Made by a program: the position numbers and the translations under genes. Positions 9,529-16,637 of a stretch of DNA of 64,000 nt are shown here, one piece after another (the stretch's first letter is position 1; the number at the start of each line of letters is the position of its first letter). The notes under the pieces were generated by a model. That model was not told the origin of the DNA and searched no databases. It saw only the letters and a program-made list of their open reading frames with translations. The DNA comes from an uncultured Halomonas sp. (GTDB lineage Bacteria > Pseudomonadota > Gammaproteobacteria > Pseudomonadales > Halomonadaceae), in contig NZ_CANLFS010000006.1 of the NCBI RefSeq assembly GCF_947490095.1, forward strand, positions 94,760 through 158,759. The letters run 5' to 3'.

Positions 9529-10298
9529 GAGCGGATCCCCTTGCCGCGCTCCAGCATCCACAGGGCCACGGCGAACAGCACCACGATAAAGGCGAAGATG
9601 GCGGCCAGGGCCCAGCCCACGGGGATGTCCGAGACGCCGAGGAAACCGTAGCGGAACACGTTCACCATGTAGAGGATGGGGTTGAGCATCGAGACGCCCT
9701 GCCAGAAGTCCGGCAGCAGCGAGATGGAATAGAAGACCCCGCCCAGATAAGTCAGCGGCGTCAGGATAAAGGTCGGCACGATGGAGATATCATCGAACTT
9801 CTTGCCCAGCAAGGCGTTGATAAAGCCACCGATGGCGAACAGCGCTGCCGTCAGCACCACCACCAGCACGGTCAGCACCGGGTGCGCCACGCTCAGGCGG
9901 GTGAAGAACAGCGACACGACCGTCACGATCAGGCCGACCCCCAGCCCGCGCGCCATGCCGCCGAGCACGAAGCCGGAGAGAATCACCCAGTTGGGCATCG
10001 GCGATACCATCATCTCCTCCACGCTGCGCTGGAACTTGTTGGAGAAGAACGAGGACGCGACGTTGGAGTAGCTGTTGGTGATCACCGCCATCATGATCAA
10101 CCCGGGGACGATGAAGTCCATGTAGGTATAGCCATCCATCTCCCCGATGCGCGACCCGATCAGGTTGCCGAAGATGATGAAGTACATCGTCATGGTGATC
10201 GACGGCGGCAGCAGGGTCTGGGGCCAGATGCGCGTGAAACGCTTGATCTCCTTGACGACCAGGGTCCAGAGGGCGATGGCGATCTGCTGGGGGCTCAT
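9525..10298 (-). CDS. yadH: ABC-2 type transporter permease (YadH-like)
   Basis: Integral membrane partner of the adjacent ATPase, 257 residues with about six hydrophobic segments. The fold is that of ABC-2 exporters: KEIKRFTRIWPQTLLPP at the N-terminal interface helix, then LTPLTYLGGVFYSISLLPDFW before the last helices. E. coli YadGH has no settled substrate. The coding region overlaps the ATPase gene (10295-10298) and queF (9525-9528) by four bases each, so all three are co-translated. Confidence 0.9.
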   Translation of the reverse strand: MSPQQIAIALWTLVVKEIKRFTRIWPQTLLPPSITMTMYFIIFGNLIGSRIGEMDGYTYMDFIVPGLIMMAVITNSYSNVASSFFSNKFQRSVEEMMVSPMPNWVILSGFVLGGMARGLGVGLIVTVVSLFFTRLSVAHPVLTVLVVVLTAALFAIGGFINALLGKKFDDISIVPTFILTPLTYLGGVFYSISLLPDFWQGVSMLNPILYMVNVFRYGFLGVSDIPVGWALAAIFAFIVVLFAVALWMLERGKGIRS

Positions 10299-11269
10299 GC
10301 GCGTGCCTCCTTGTCCTTGTCGGCGGCGGCGGACTCATCCAGGGCCTTGTTGCCCTGCTCCACCATGGAGACGAACATCTCCTCGAGGCGGTTGGCGCGG
10401 TTGCGCATGGACACCACCTGGATCCCCTGGCGGGAGAGCGCCTCGAAGACATCATTGAGGCGCTGGCCGCGATGCACCGCCACGGCGAGCTGCGCCGGCT
10501 CCGATTGCGTGACCTCGAAGCCCGGCACGTCCGGCGCCGCATCCAGCGCATGCGCCAGGTCGAACAGGAAGGTCTCGGTATCCAGCTCCATCAAGAGGTC
10601 ACGCACGCTGGTGTTCCGAATGATCTCGCCGTGGTTGATGATGGCCACGTTGCGACACAGGCTTTCGGCTTCTTCCAGATAGTGGGTAGTGAGGATGATG
10701 GTGGTGCCCTCCTCGCGGTTGATGCGGCGCATGTACTCCCACATGCTGCGGCGCAGCTCGATATCCACCCCGGCGGTAGGCTCATCGAGGATCAACAGCT
10801 TGGGCCGATGCATCAGGGCCCGGGCGATCATCAGGCGGCGCTTCATGCCACCGGAGAGCATCCGCGCGCTGCCGTTGCGCTTGTCCCACAACCCCAGGTC
10901 ACGCAGCAGTTCCTCGGCCCGGGGCAGCGCCTCGCGGTGCGACATGCCGTAGTAGCCGGCCTGGGCCAGCACGATGTCCAGGACCTTCTCGAACTGGTTG
11001 AAGTTGAACTCCTGGGGCACCACGCCCAGGTGATACTTGGCACGGGCGAAGTCACGATCGATATCGATTCCGAAGATCGATACCTTGCCTTCGCTCTTCT
11101 GCACCAGCGAACAGACCACGCCCAGGGTGGTGGACTTGCCGGCACCGTTGGGGCCAAGCATCGCGAAAAAGTCGCCCTCGGCAACATCGAGGTCGATGCC
11201 CTTGAGGGCCTGGAAGCCATTGCCGTAGACCTTGGTCAGGCCACGGATGGACAGAGCCGGTTCGGCCAT
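10295..11269 (-). CDS. yadG: ABC transporter ATP-binding protein (YadG-like)
   Basis: ATPase of an ABC-2 exporter, 324 residues. Walker A is GPNGAGKST near residue 43, the signature is MLSGGMKRRLMIARAL near residue 140, and Walker B with the D-loop is LLILDEPTAGVD near residue 165. The ABC domain is followed by a C-terminal region of about 80 residues typical of the drug/lipid exporter group. The start at 11269 is chosen because AAGGA precedes it and MAEPALSIRGLTKVYG matches the family start; a longer frame to 11320 lacks support. First gene of yadG-yadH-queF. Confidence 0.92.
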   Translation of the reverse strand: MAEPALSIRGLTKVYGNGFQALKGIDLDVAEGDFFAMLGPNGAGKSTTLGVVCSLVQKSEGKVSIFGIDIDRDFARAKYHLGVVPQEFNFNQFEKVLDIVLAQAGYYGMSHREALPRAEELLRDLGLWDKRNGSARMLSGGMKRRLMIARALMHRPKLLILDEPTAGVDIELRRSMWEYMRRINREEGTTIILTTHYLEEAESLCRNVAIINHGEIIRNTSVRDLLMELDTETFLFDLAHALDAAPDVPGFEVTQSEPAQLAVAVHRGQRLNDVFEALSRQGIQVVSMRNRANRLEEMFVSMVEQGNKALDESAAADKDKEARA

Positions 11270-11435
11270 GCGCAATCCTTGAAACGATTCGGGGTTTGAG
11301 TGCGGGGCTGCCGCAATCACTAAGCTGCTAACGATATGCGGGCGATGCCCTACCGATTCAAGCGGGCCTGGCGGTTTTCAGCGGGTCTTCGCACCGTGTT
11401 GACCCCGTGACGCCGGGGCCCTAAGCTGGCATCCA

Positions 11436-11541
11436 TTCCTAGGGGGGTCCTGACGGACTGAGACTCCGACACCGTGTCCAGACGACACGCTGCCGGTAAC
11501 CCTTCGAACCTGATCCGGGTCATGCCGGCGAAGGGAAGGAA
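11436..11541 (+). promoter_or_regulatory. TPP riboswitch (THI element) upstream of a sodium:solute symporter
   Basis: The conserved thiamin pyrophosphate aptamer is readable: GGGGGTCC then CTGAGA (11458-11463), then ACCCTTCGAACCTGATC and, around 11515-11536, the GGGT-ATGCCGGCGAAGGGA half. The closing P1 stem pairs TTCCT (11436-11440) with AGGAA (11537-11541). The variable arm between CTGAGA and the second half is longer than minimal. About 95 nt separate the aptamer from the symporter ATG at 11637, which has TAGGGAGA as ribosome site. A weak sigma-70-like pair (TTGACC at 11399, TAAGCT at 11422, spacing 17) lies just upstream. In the gap 11270-11636 I see nothing else. Confidence 0.93.
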
Positions 11542-11636
11542 GTGCCATACGGCCACGTTTCCCACCCAACGCAACTGCGTCCTCTCGTAGCGACGCTCGG
11601 CATCGCACCGGGCCTTTCCATGCTAGGGAGAACGTC

Positions 11637-13079
11637 ATGCTATCGACCGCCCACGCCTTCGGGTGGCTAATCGCCTTCTCGGTGCTGTTCGCCGTGCCGG
11701 GGATGCTCTATGCCCGCCGCCATAACGAGAGCCTCGAAGACTTCATCATCGCCCGCAACAGTCAGGGCGCCACCGCCACGGTACTGACCCTGATGGCCTC
11801 GACGCTGGGCACCTGGATCCTGTTCGGCCCCGCCCAGGCGGCCTCCTGGGGCGGCCTGGGCGCCATTGCCGGCTATGCACTGGGCTCGCTGGCACCCCGC
11901 TGGATGATGATTCCACTGGGGCGGCGCCTTCGCGAGCTCTCGCCGGGCGGCCACTCACTCACCGAGTTCGTGATGAGCCGCTACGGGCGCCCCATGTACG
12001 CCTTCACCCTGGTCATCATGCTGTTCTATCTGTTCATCTCCCTGGCCGCGGGGATCACCGCCATCGCCAAGATGGTCGGGCTGCTGGCACCGGTCCCGCT
12101 GTGGGCGACCAGCTCGGTGGTCATGGCCGCCACCCTGCTCTACACCCTGTATGGCGGCCTGCGCGCCTCGATCTTCACCGACAAGGTGCAGATGGTCGTG
12201 ATCATGCCGCTGCTCGCCGTGCTGCTGATCGTCGGCTGGCAGGCCGCCGGCGGCGTCGGCCCGACCCTCGCCGGGCTCGAGGCGACGGCGCCGCAGCTGC
12301 TCGACATCACCGACCCGGTAGGCCTCAAGGCCGGCCTCACCTTCTTCCTGGCCGTGATGCTGACCGGGCTCTTCTATCAGGGCAACTGGCAGCGCGTCTA
12401 CGCGGCCCGGAGCAACCGCGCCGTGGGCCTGGGCTTTCTGCTCGGCGGCCTGCTGAGTGCGCCGATGATCTTCGTGATGGGCCTGTTCGGCCTGGCGTTC
12501 GTGGGGCTGGGGCTGGCCGGCGATGGCTCGGTCGCACTGTTCAGCGTGCTGCTCGCCGACATCCCCGGCTGGTTCGCCGTGGGCCTGATCCTGCTGGGAC
12601 TGGCGCTGGTCATGAGCAGCGCCGATACCACCATCAGTGCCGCCTCGAGCCTGATCGCCGTCGACGGCGGGCGCCTGCTGCCCAAGGCCAGTGACCAACG
12701 GTTGATGCGCCTGTCGCGCTGGCTGATCCTGCTGCTGGCCCTGCCGGTGACCTTCGTGGCCGCCCAGGGCTACAGCGTGCTCTACCTCTTCCTGCTGGCC
12801 GACCTGTTCTGCTGCGCGGCCGCCTTCCCGGTGTTCTTCGGGCTCTTCCACCGCCGCTTCGACGGCCGCGCCGCGGTACTCGCCACCCTCAGCGGCCTGG
12901 TCGCCGGCCTCATCCTCTTCCCGGCCCCGGGCGACGCCCTGAACACCCTGATGGAATCCTTCCTGCTGGCCACCTTCATGCCGGTCGTGACGGGCCTGAC
13001 ACTGCTGGTCCTGCTGCCGGCGAAGCAGCGCTTCGACTTTACCGCGCTGGGTGCCGGCGCCCGGCGCTTCGAAGGCTAA
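11637..13079 (+). CDS. TPP-regulated sodium:solute symporter, candidate thiamin or thiamin-precursor transporter
   Basis: A 480-residue, very hydrophobic SSS-family permease with about 13 membrane segments. Family marks include LMASTLGTWILFGPAQAASWGG early, then TLYGGLRASIFTDKVQM and VMSSADTTISAASSL, the last forming the sodium-site helix. Substrate cannot be read from sequence, but a TPP riboswitch directly upstream means it is expressed when thiamin is short. Uptake of thiamin, HMP or a thiazole is therefore the natural inference. SSS members under THI elements have been predicted as thiamin-related transporters in comparative genomics (from memory). It faces the SDR/LLM operon, which carries a second TPP riboswitch. 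Confidence 0.85.
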   Translation: MLSTAHAFGWLIAFSVLFAVPGMLYARRHNESLEDFIIARNSQGATATVLTLMASTLGTWILFGPAQAASWGGLGAIAGYALGSLAPRWMMIPLGRRLRELSPGGHSLTEFVMSRYGRPMYAFTLVIMLFYLFISLAAGITAIAKMVGLLAPVPLWATSSVVMAATLLYTLYGGLRASIFTDKVQMVVIMPLLAVLLIVGWQAAGGVGPTLAGLEATAPQLLDITDPVGLKAGLTFFLAVMLTGLFYQGNWQRVYAARSNRAVGLGFLLGGLLSAPMIFVMGLFGLAFVGLGLAGDGSVALFSVLLADIPGWFAVGLILLGLALVMSSADTTISAASSLIAVDGGRLLPKASDQRLMRLSRWLILLLALPVTFVAAQGYSVLYLFLLADLFCCAAAFPVFFGLFHRRFDGRAAVLATLSGLVAGLILFPAPGDALNTLMESFLLATFMPVVTGLTLLVLLPAKQRFDFTALGAGARRFEG

Positions 13080-13103
13080 AAAACGCCCCGTCGAGGGGCG
13101 TTT
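13078..13103 (+). terminator. Intrinsic-type terminator after the symporter
   Basis: AAACGCCCC and GGGGCGTTT form a 9-bp stem around GTCGA immediately after the symporter stop. The A-flanked and T-flanked stem could act in both directions. Confidence 0.7.
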
Positions 13104-13134
13104 GGCGTCCTGGAGCATCTCTCAAGGGCTCGAT

Positions 13135-13196
13135 GGTGCCGGGTGTTAAGCGCTGGGTGCCAGGTGTTAAGCGCTGGGGGCCAGGCGTGAAGCGCT
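13135..13196. repeat. Three degenerate 20-21-bp tandem units
   Basis: Three head-to-tail units ending in AAGCGCT (13135-13154, 13155-13175, 13176-13196) share the core GGTGCCAGGTGTTAAGCGCT with a few substitutions. They fill the gap between the symporter terminator and the stop codon of the LLM gene, and the last unit supplies that stop. Function unknown; probably slippage-derived. Confidence 0.75.
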
Positions 13197-14514
13197 AGGC
13201 GCGCCGCCCCGGCGGCCGCTCGAGGCCGAAGTGGCCACGCAGCGTCGTCGCCTCATACGCCTCGCGGAACAGTCCGCGGCGCTGCAGCTCCGGCACCACC
13301 TGGTCCACGAAGTCCTCGATCCCCGAGGGCAGCGACGGCGGCATCAGGTTGAAACCGTCCGCCCCACGGCCATGGAACCAGCGCTCCATCTCGTCGGCGA
13401 TGCTCTCCGGGGTGCCGACCATGGTACAGTGACCACCGCCGGCGGCGAGCCGACCCAGCAGCTCACGCAGGGTGGGCCTTTCCGTCTCGATGATGCGCAG
13501 GATGGTGGCATAACGCCCCTGGGGGCCGCGGAACTCGGCCAGCGGTGGCAACGGCGGCACCGGGGCATCCAAGTCCCAGTCGCTGCAGTCCTGCTCGATG
13601 AACAGCTCCAGCTGGCGCAACGAGGCCGCTACCGGCAGGCAGTCGTCCAGCTCGCGCTGCTTGGCGCGGGCCTCTTCCATGGTGGAGCCGACATAGGTGA
13701 CCAACCCCGGCAGGACCGGCACCGGCGCGGCGCGCCCGGCCGCGGCGACGCGCGACTTGATATCCCCGTAGTAGGCCTGGGCCGCCTCCAGGTCGTAGGC
13801 GACCGCGTAGATCGCCTCGGCATAGCGCGCCGCCAGGTCGCGCCCCTGGGCCGAGGCGCCCGCCTGCACCAGCACCGGATTACCCTGGGGCGGACGCGGC
13901 AGGTTCAGGGGGCCGTCCACCAGGAAGTGTTCGCCATGATGGTGAATCGCCCGCACCTTGTCCGGGTCGGCATAGCGGCCCTGCCGGTCGCGCTCGATGG
14001 CGTCATCGGACCAGCTGTCCCACAGTGCCAGCACCGCCTGCACGAATTCCTCGGCGCGGGCATAGCGCTCGCCATGCGGAGGCATGGCCAGGTAGCCGTG
14101 GTTGCGCGCCTCGCTGTCGAACATCGAGGTCACCACGTTCCAGCCCACGCGCCCGCCGGAGATATGATCCAGCGAGCCCACCAGCCGGGCCGCGTGGAAG
14201 GGAGTATAGAAGGTGCTGGAGAGCGTGCTGATCAACCCGATCCGCCGGGTGGCCCGGCTCATGGCGGACAGCGCGGTCAGCGGCTCGAGATGCCAGTGAA
14301 AACCGTCCTCCACGCTGCCAACACTCATGCCATCGGCGAAGAACACCGCGTCCAGCTTGCCGCGCTCGGCGGTGCGGGCCAGGGATTCATAGTAGGCGAT
14401 GTCGCCGAGCCGCTCGGCGCAGGAGTCGGGGTGTCGCCAGGCCGCGCGATGGTGGCCGCAGCCCATCACGAACAGGTTGAGGTGCAGTCTCTCGTCGGGA
14501 TTGCGCAGTTTCAT
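13195..14514 (-). CDS. LLM-class flavin-dependent monooxygenase (NtaA/SnaA/DszA type), TPP-riboswitch controlled
   Basis: A 439-residue luciferase-like monooxygenase of the two-component group that uses reduced FMN from a separate reductase. Marks are LNLFVMGCGHHRAAWRHP at the start, DAVFFADGM, HISGGRVGWNVVTS, NHGYLAMPPHGERYARAEEF and PVLVQAGASAQGRDLAARYA, all positions shared with nitrilotriacetate and pristinamycin monooxygenase subunits. Family members oxidise nitrogen- or sulfur-bearing compounds. The start overlaps the SDR stop by one base (TGATG), so the TPP riboswitch upstream of the SDR controls both. No flavin reductase is nearby. A role in salvage or detoxification of thiamin-related compounds is inferred from the riboswitch only. 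Confidence 0.85.
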   Translation of the reverse strand: MKLRNPDERLHLNLFVMGCGHHRAAWRHPDSCAERLGDIAYYESLARTAERGKLDAVFFADGMSVGSVEDGFHWHLEPLTALSAMSRATRRIGLISTLSSTFYTPFHAARLVGSLDHISGGRVGWNVVTSMFDSEARNHGYLAMPPHGERYARAEEFVQAVLALWDSWSDDAIERDRQGRYADPDKVRAIHHHGEHFLVDGPLNLPRPPQGNPVLVQAGASAQGRDLAARYAEAIYAVAYDLEAAQAYYGDIKSRVAAAGRAAPVPVLPGLVTYVGSTMEEARAKQRELDDCLPVAASLRQLELFIEQDCSDWDLDAPVPPLPPLAEFRGPQGRYATILRIIETERPTLRELLGRLAAGGGHCTMVGTPESIADEMERWFHGRGADGFNLMPPSLPSGIEDFVDQVVPELQRRGLFREAYEATTLRGHFGLERPPGRRA

Positions 14515-15305
14515 CAGCCTTTCACCAGTCCGCCGTCGACGATCAGGTTCTGGCCGGTGACGGCCCGGGCCCAGGGCGAGGCGAAGAACAGCGCCGCGTC
14601 GGCGAACTCTCCCGGCGTGGTCACCCGGCGCAGGGGCGTATTCTGGGCGATCAGGTCGAAGACCGCCTCCGGGGTCGCACTGGATGCATCGGTGGTGCGC
14701 AGCAGTCCGCCGGAGATCATGTTCACGGTGATGTTGTCGGGCCCCAGGTCGTTGGCGAGGGTGCGGGTCAGCGAGAGCAGCGCGGCCTTGCCGGCGGTGT
14801 AGTCATGATAGGGCACGACGGGGTTCTGGAAGAGGTTGGTGCCGACGTTGACGATGCGGCCGCCGCCCCGCTCACGCATGCCGGCTAGCGCCGCCTGGAT
14901 GGTGTTAAGCGCGCCTCGGTTGACGCCCTCGAGCTGTTGGTGGAGGCGTGCCCAGTCGAGCGTATCGGCATCGGGGCGCGCGTCGCCGTTGAAGGTGAAT
15001 TCGGGCAGAGCGTTGTTGACCACGGTGGTGATCGGCGCCCCGAAGTGGGCCCGAGCCTGTTCGAACAAGGCCCCGACCGCCGCGGCGTCGCGCACGTCGG
15101 CCTGGATGGCCAGCACGCGCTGCGGCGCCTCCCCCACCAGCGCCTCGGCGGCCTCGCGGCTCTGGAAGTAGTTCACCACCACGCGGGCGCCCTGGCCGAG
15201 GAAGGCACGCGTCAGGTGAGCGCCGAGACCACGGGCACCGCCGGTGATGAGAACGACCTGCTGGTCGATGGCCTGCTGGTCGATGGATAGAGAGGAAACG
15301 GTCAT
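14514..15305 (-). CDS. Short-chain dehydrogenase/reductase, TPP-riboswitch controlled
   Basis: A 263-residue Rossmann-fold oxidoreductase. TGGARGLGAHLTRAF near residue 20 is the TGxxxGxG cofactor motif, VNNALP stands where NNAG is usual, and YTAGK is the catalytic Tyr-x-x-x-Lys. Thirteen residues before that Tyr there is Thr rather than the usual Ser (in NVGTNLFQNP). The C-terminus VDGGLVKG is typical of the classical type. ATG 15305 has AAGGAG at five bases, and that site is also inside a hairpin next to the riboswitch. Similar to 3-oxoacyl-ACP reductases, but the operon partner and riboswitch argue for a thiamin-linked substrate. Confidence 0.87.
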   Translation of the reverse strand: MTVSSLSIDQQAIDQQVVLITGGARGLGAHLTRAFLGQGARVVVNYFQSREAAEALVGEAPQRVLAIQADVRDAAAVGALFEQARAHFGAPITTVVNNALPEFTFNGDARPDADTLDWARLHQQLEGVNRGALNTIQAALAGMRERGGGRIVNVGTNLFQNPVVPYHDYTAGKAALLSLTRTLANDLGPDNITVNMISGGLLRTTDASSATPEAVFDLIAQNTPLRRVTTPGEFADAALFFASPWARAVTGQNLIVDGGLVKG

Positions 15306-15307
15306 GA

Positions 15308-15348
15308 CGACTCCTTGGTACGCGGCAAAGGGCGCCGCGCTGGAGTCG
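15308..15348 (-). promoter_or_regulatory. Predicted Shine-Dalgarno-sequestering hairpin of the SDR riboswitch
   Basis: On the minus strand CGACTCC (15348-15342), directly after the aptamer, is a perfect complement of GGAGTCG (15314-15308), which contains the SDR ribosome site. Pairing would hide the site, consistent with translational control by TPP. A self-complementary GTCGGCCGAC overlaps the first arm and could form the competing pairing. Confidence 0.5.
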
Positions 15349-15354
15349 GCCGAC

Positions 15355-15427
15355 ATCCCTTCGCCAGTGTGAACTGGATCAGGTTCGACGGGTATCATCT
15401 CAGCGGCCACCACCGCACCCCGTGTCT
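15355..15427 (-). promoter_or_regulatory. TPP riboswitch upstream of the SDR-LLM operon
   Basis: Read on the minus strand: GGGGTGCGGTGGTGGCCG, then CTGAGA (15403-15398), ATACCCGTCGAACCTGATC, and a 3' half with ACTGGCGAAGGGA. This is a compact, canonical THI element with a minimal variable arm. Its 3' edge is only about 50 nt from the SDR ATG at 15305. Between it and the tRNA at 15619 I see no gene; a weak CCAGG/CCTGG hairpin near 15564-15582 could end the tRNA transcript, and I found no convincing promoter. Confidence 0.93.
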
Positions 15428-15618
15428 AGGAGGCACCATAGCGCATTCGAACGAACAGGAATAGCCGGGCGGACACTACGGCTCATATCTCGAGCCCTGG
15501 CCTGACCGGGGAAATAATGCAATCTGTTGAGGCAGGAACGCGGTGTAACGGAGTCGTCAATAACCAGGCTTGCGCCCTGGCCCACGATCAAGAATCTGAA
15601 GGGTATTGAGGAACCGAT

Positions 15619-15693
15619 TGGAGCGGGAAAGGAGATTCGAACTCCCGACCCTCGCCTTGGCAAGGCGATGCTCTACCACTGAGCTATTCCCGC
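15619..15693 (-). tRNA. tRNA-Gly (GCC), copy 1
   Basis: Minus-strand cloverleaf starting GCGGGAATAGC, with anticodon loop CTTGCCAAG (anticodon GCC), TTCGAATC T-loop and encoded CCA. It is last in transcription order of three alternating Gly/Glu pairs. Confidence 0.96.
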
Positions 15694-15738
15694 TGATCGG
15701 TACTACAATCGGTACTACGAATTGCTACAAGAGCGAGT

Positions 15739-15814
15739 TGGCGTCCCATAGGGGGTTCGAACCCCTGTTACCGCCGTGAAAGGGCGGTGTCCTGGACCAC
15801 TAGACGAATGGGAC
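15739..15814 (-). tRNA. tRNA-Glu (TTC), copy 1
   Basis: Minus-strand GTCCCATTCGTCTAG start, anticodon loop CTTTCAC (TTC), and TTCGAACC T-loop ending GGGACGCCA. Confidence 0.96.
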
Positions 15815-15836
15815 GCTGCGTCTTCCTTTCAGAAGA

Positions 15837-15911
15837 TGGAGCGGGAAAGGAGATTCGAACTCCCGACCCTCGCCTTGGCAAGGCGATGCTCTACCACTGA
15901 GCTATTCCCGC
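15837..15911 (-). tRNA. tRNA-Gly (GCC), copy 2
   Basis: Sequence identical to the Gly gene at 15619-15693, including the encoded CCA. The spacer to the neighbouring Glu gene (TTTCAGAAGATGG) recurs before copy 3, showing block duplication. Confidence 0.96.
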
Positions 15912-15991
15912 TTGTCTCGCACAATGTTACTGCTGACTACCTAACTACTGACTATTCACCTCGGCGACTCGATGCTGCTGAGCCGAAGAAG

Positions 15992-16067
15992 TGGCGTCCC
16001 ATAGGGGGTTCGAACCCCTGTTACCGCCGTGAAAGGGCGGTGTCCTGGACCACTAGACGAATGGGAC
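15992..16067 (-). tRNA. tRNA-Glu (TTC), copy 2
   Basis: Identical to the Glu gene at 15739-15814. The spacer on its left (about 15912-15991) contains a low-complexity ACTGCTGACTACCTAACTACTGACT-like stretch with no gene. Confidence 0.96.
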
Positions 16068-16089
16068 GCTGTCTCTTCTTTTCAGAAGA

Positions 16090-16164
16090 TGGAGCGGGAA
16101 AGGAGATTCGAACTCCCGACCCTCGCCTTGGCAAGGCGATGCTCTACCACTGAGCTATTCCCGC
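16090..16164 (-). tRNA. tRNA-Gly (GCC), copy 3
   Basis: Third identical tRNA-Gly with encoded CCA, 22 nt from the Glu gene on its left. Confidence 0.96.
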
Positions 16165-16188
16165 ATTCCAGTTATCCGAAGAGTCGAG

Positions 16189-16264
16189 TGGCGTCCCATA
16201 GGGGGTTCGAACCCCTGTTACCGCCGTGAAAGGGCGGTGTCCTAGACCACTAGACGAATGGGAC
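16189..16264 (-). tRNA. tRNA-Glu (TTC), copy 3
   Basis: Promoter-proximal gene of the array. It differs from copies 1 and 2 by one base in the D-arm region (CCTAGACC against CCTGGACC on the plus strand). The array promoter should lie in 16265-16390. Confidence 0.96.
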
Positions 16265-16390
16265 GCAATGTCTCGTCTCGTCGAGATGGCGCGCATGTTA
16301 CCGTCCTCCTGACTGAGTGTCAAGCTCTTACATGCCTTCCAGATCAGGCAGTTGACAGGTTACCCACCGATGGATAGAGTACGCGCCGCT

Positions 16391-16467
16391 GGCTACGTAG
16401 CTCAGCTGGTTAGAGCACATCACTCATAATGATGGGGTCCCCTGTTCGAATCAGGGCGTAGCCACCA
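16391..16467 (+). tRNA. tRNA-Met (CAT), elongator type, copy 1
   Basis: GGCTACGTAGCTCAGCTGG start, anticodon loop CTCATAA, encoded CCA, 77 nt. The sequence closely follows the elongator tRNA-Met of E. coli. An identical copy on the other strand is at 20790-20866. Confidence 0.96.
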
Positions 16468-16478
16468 GCCAACACGAA

Positions 16479-16512
16479 GAAGCCCGCCTGGTTCGCCAGG
16501 CGGGCTTCTTGC
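16479..16512 (+). terminator. Intrinsic terminator of the tRNA-Met gene
   Basis: A 13-bp perfect stem (GAAGCCCGCCTGG / CCAGGCGGGCTTC) with a TTCG loop starts 11 nt after the tRNA and is followed by TTGCGTTTT. Confidence 0.85.
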
Positions 16513-16554
16513 GTTTTCGCCGCTCGACTCGCTACATCTCGTGATGTGCGACGC

Positions 16555-16618
16555 CATCAATGCAATACCATCAATGCAATACCATCAATGCAATACCATC
16601 AATGCAATACCATCAATG
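16555..16618. repeat. 14-bp tandem repeat, 4.6 copies
   Basis: Four perfect copies of CATCAATGCAATAC followed by a partial CATCAATG, between the tRNA-Met terminator and the end of apeB. No spacers, so not CRISPR. The unit length is not a multiple of three and no protein is implied. Confidence 0.9.
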
Positions 16619-16637
16619 GCGACAAGCCCGGCGCGGT

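Noticed and set aside
15776..16229. Plus-strand open frames with MKGRCPGPLDEWDA-type peptides
   Set aside because: They are read across the antisense of the tRNA-Glu and tRNA-Gly array. The same peptide repeats because the tRNA genes repeat.
16555..16618. Possible CRISPR array
   Set aside because: The 14-bp units are directly joined with no spacers, and there are no cas genes.
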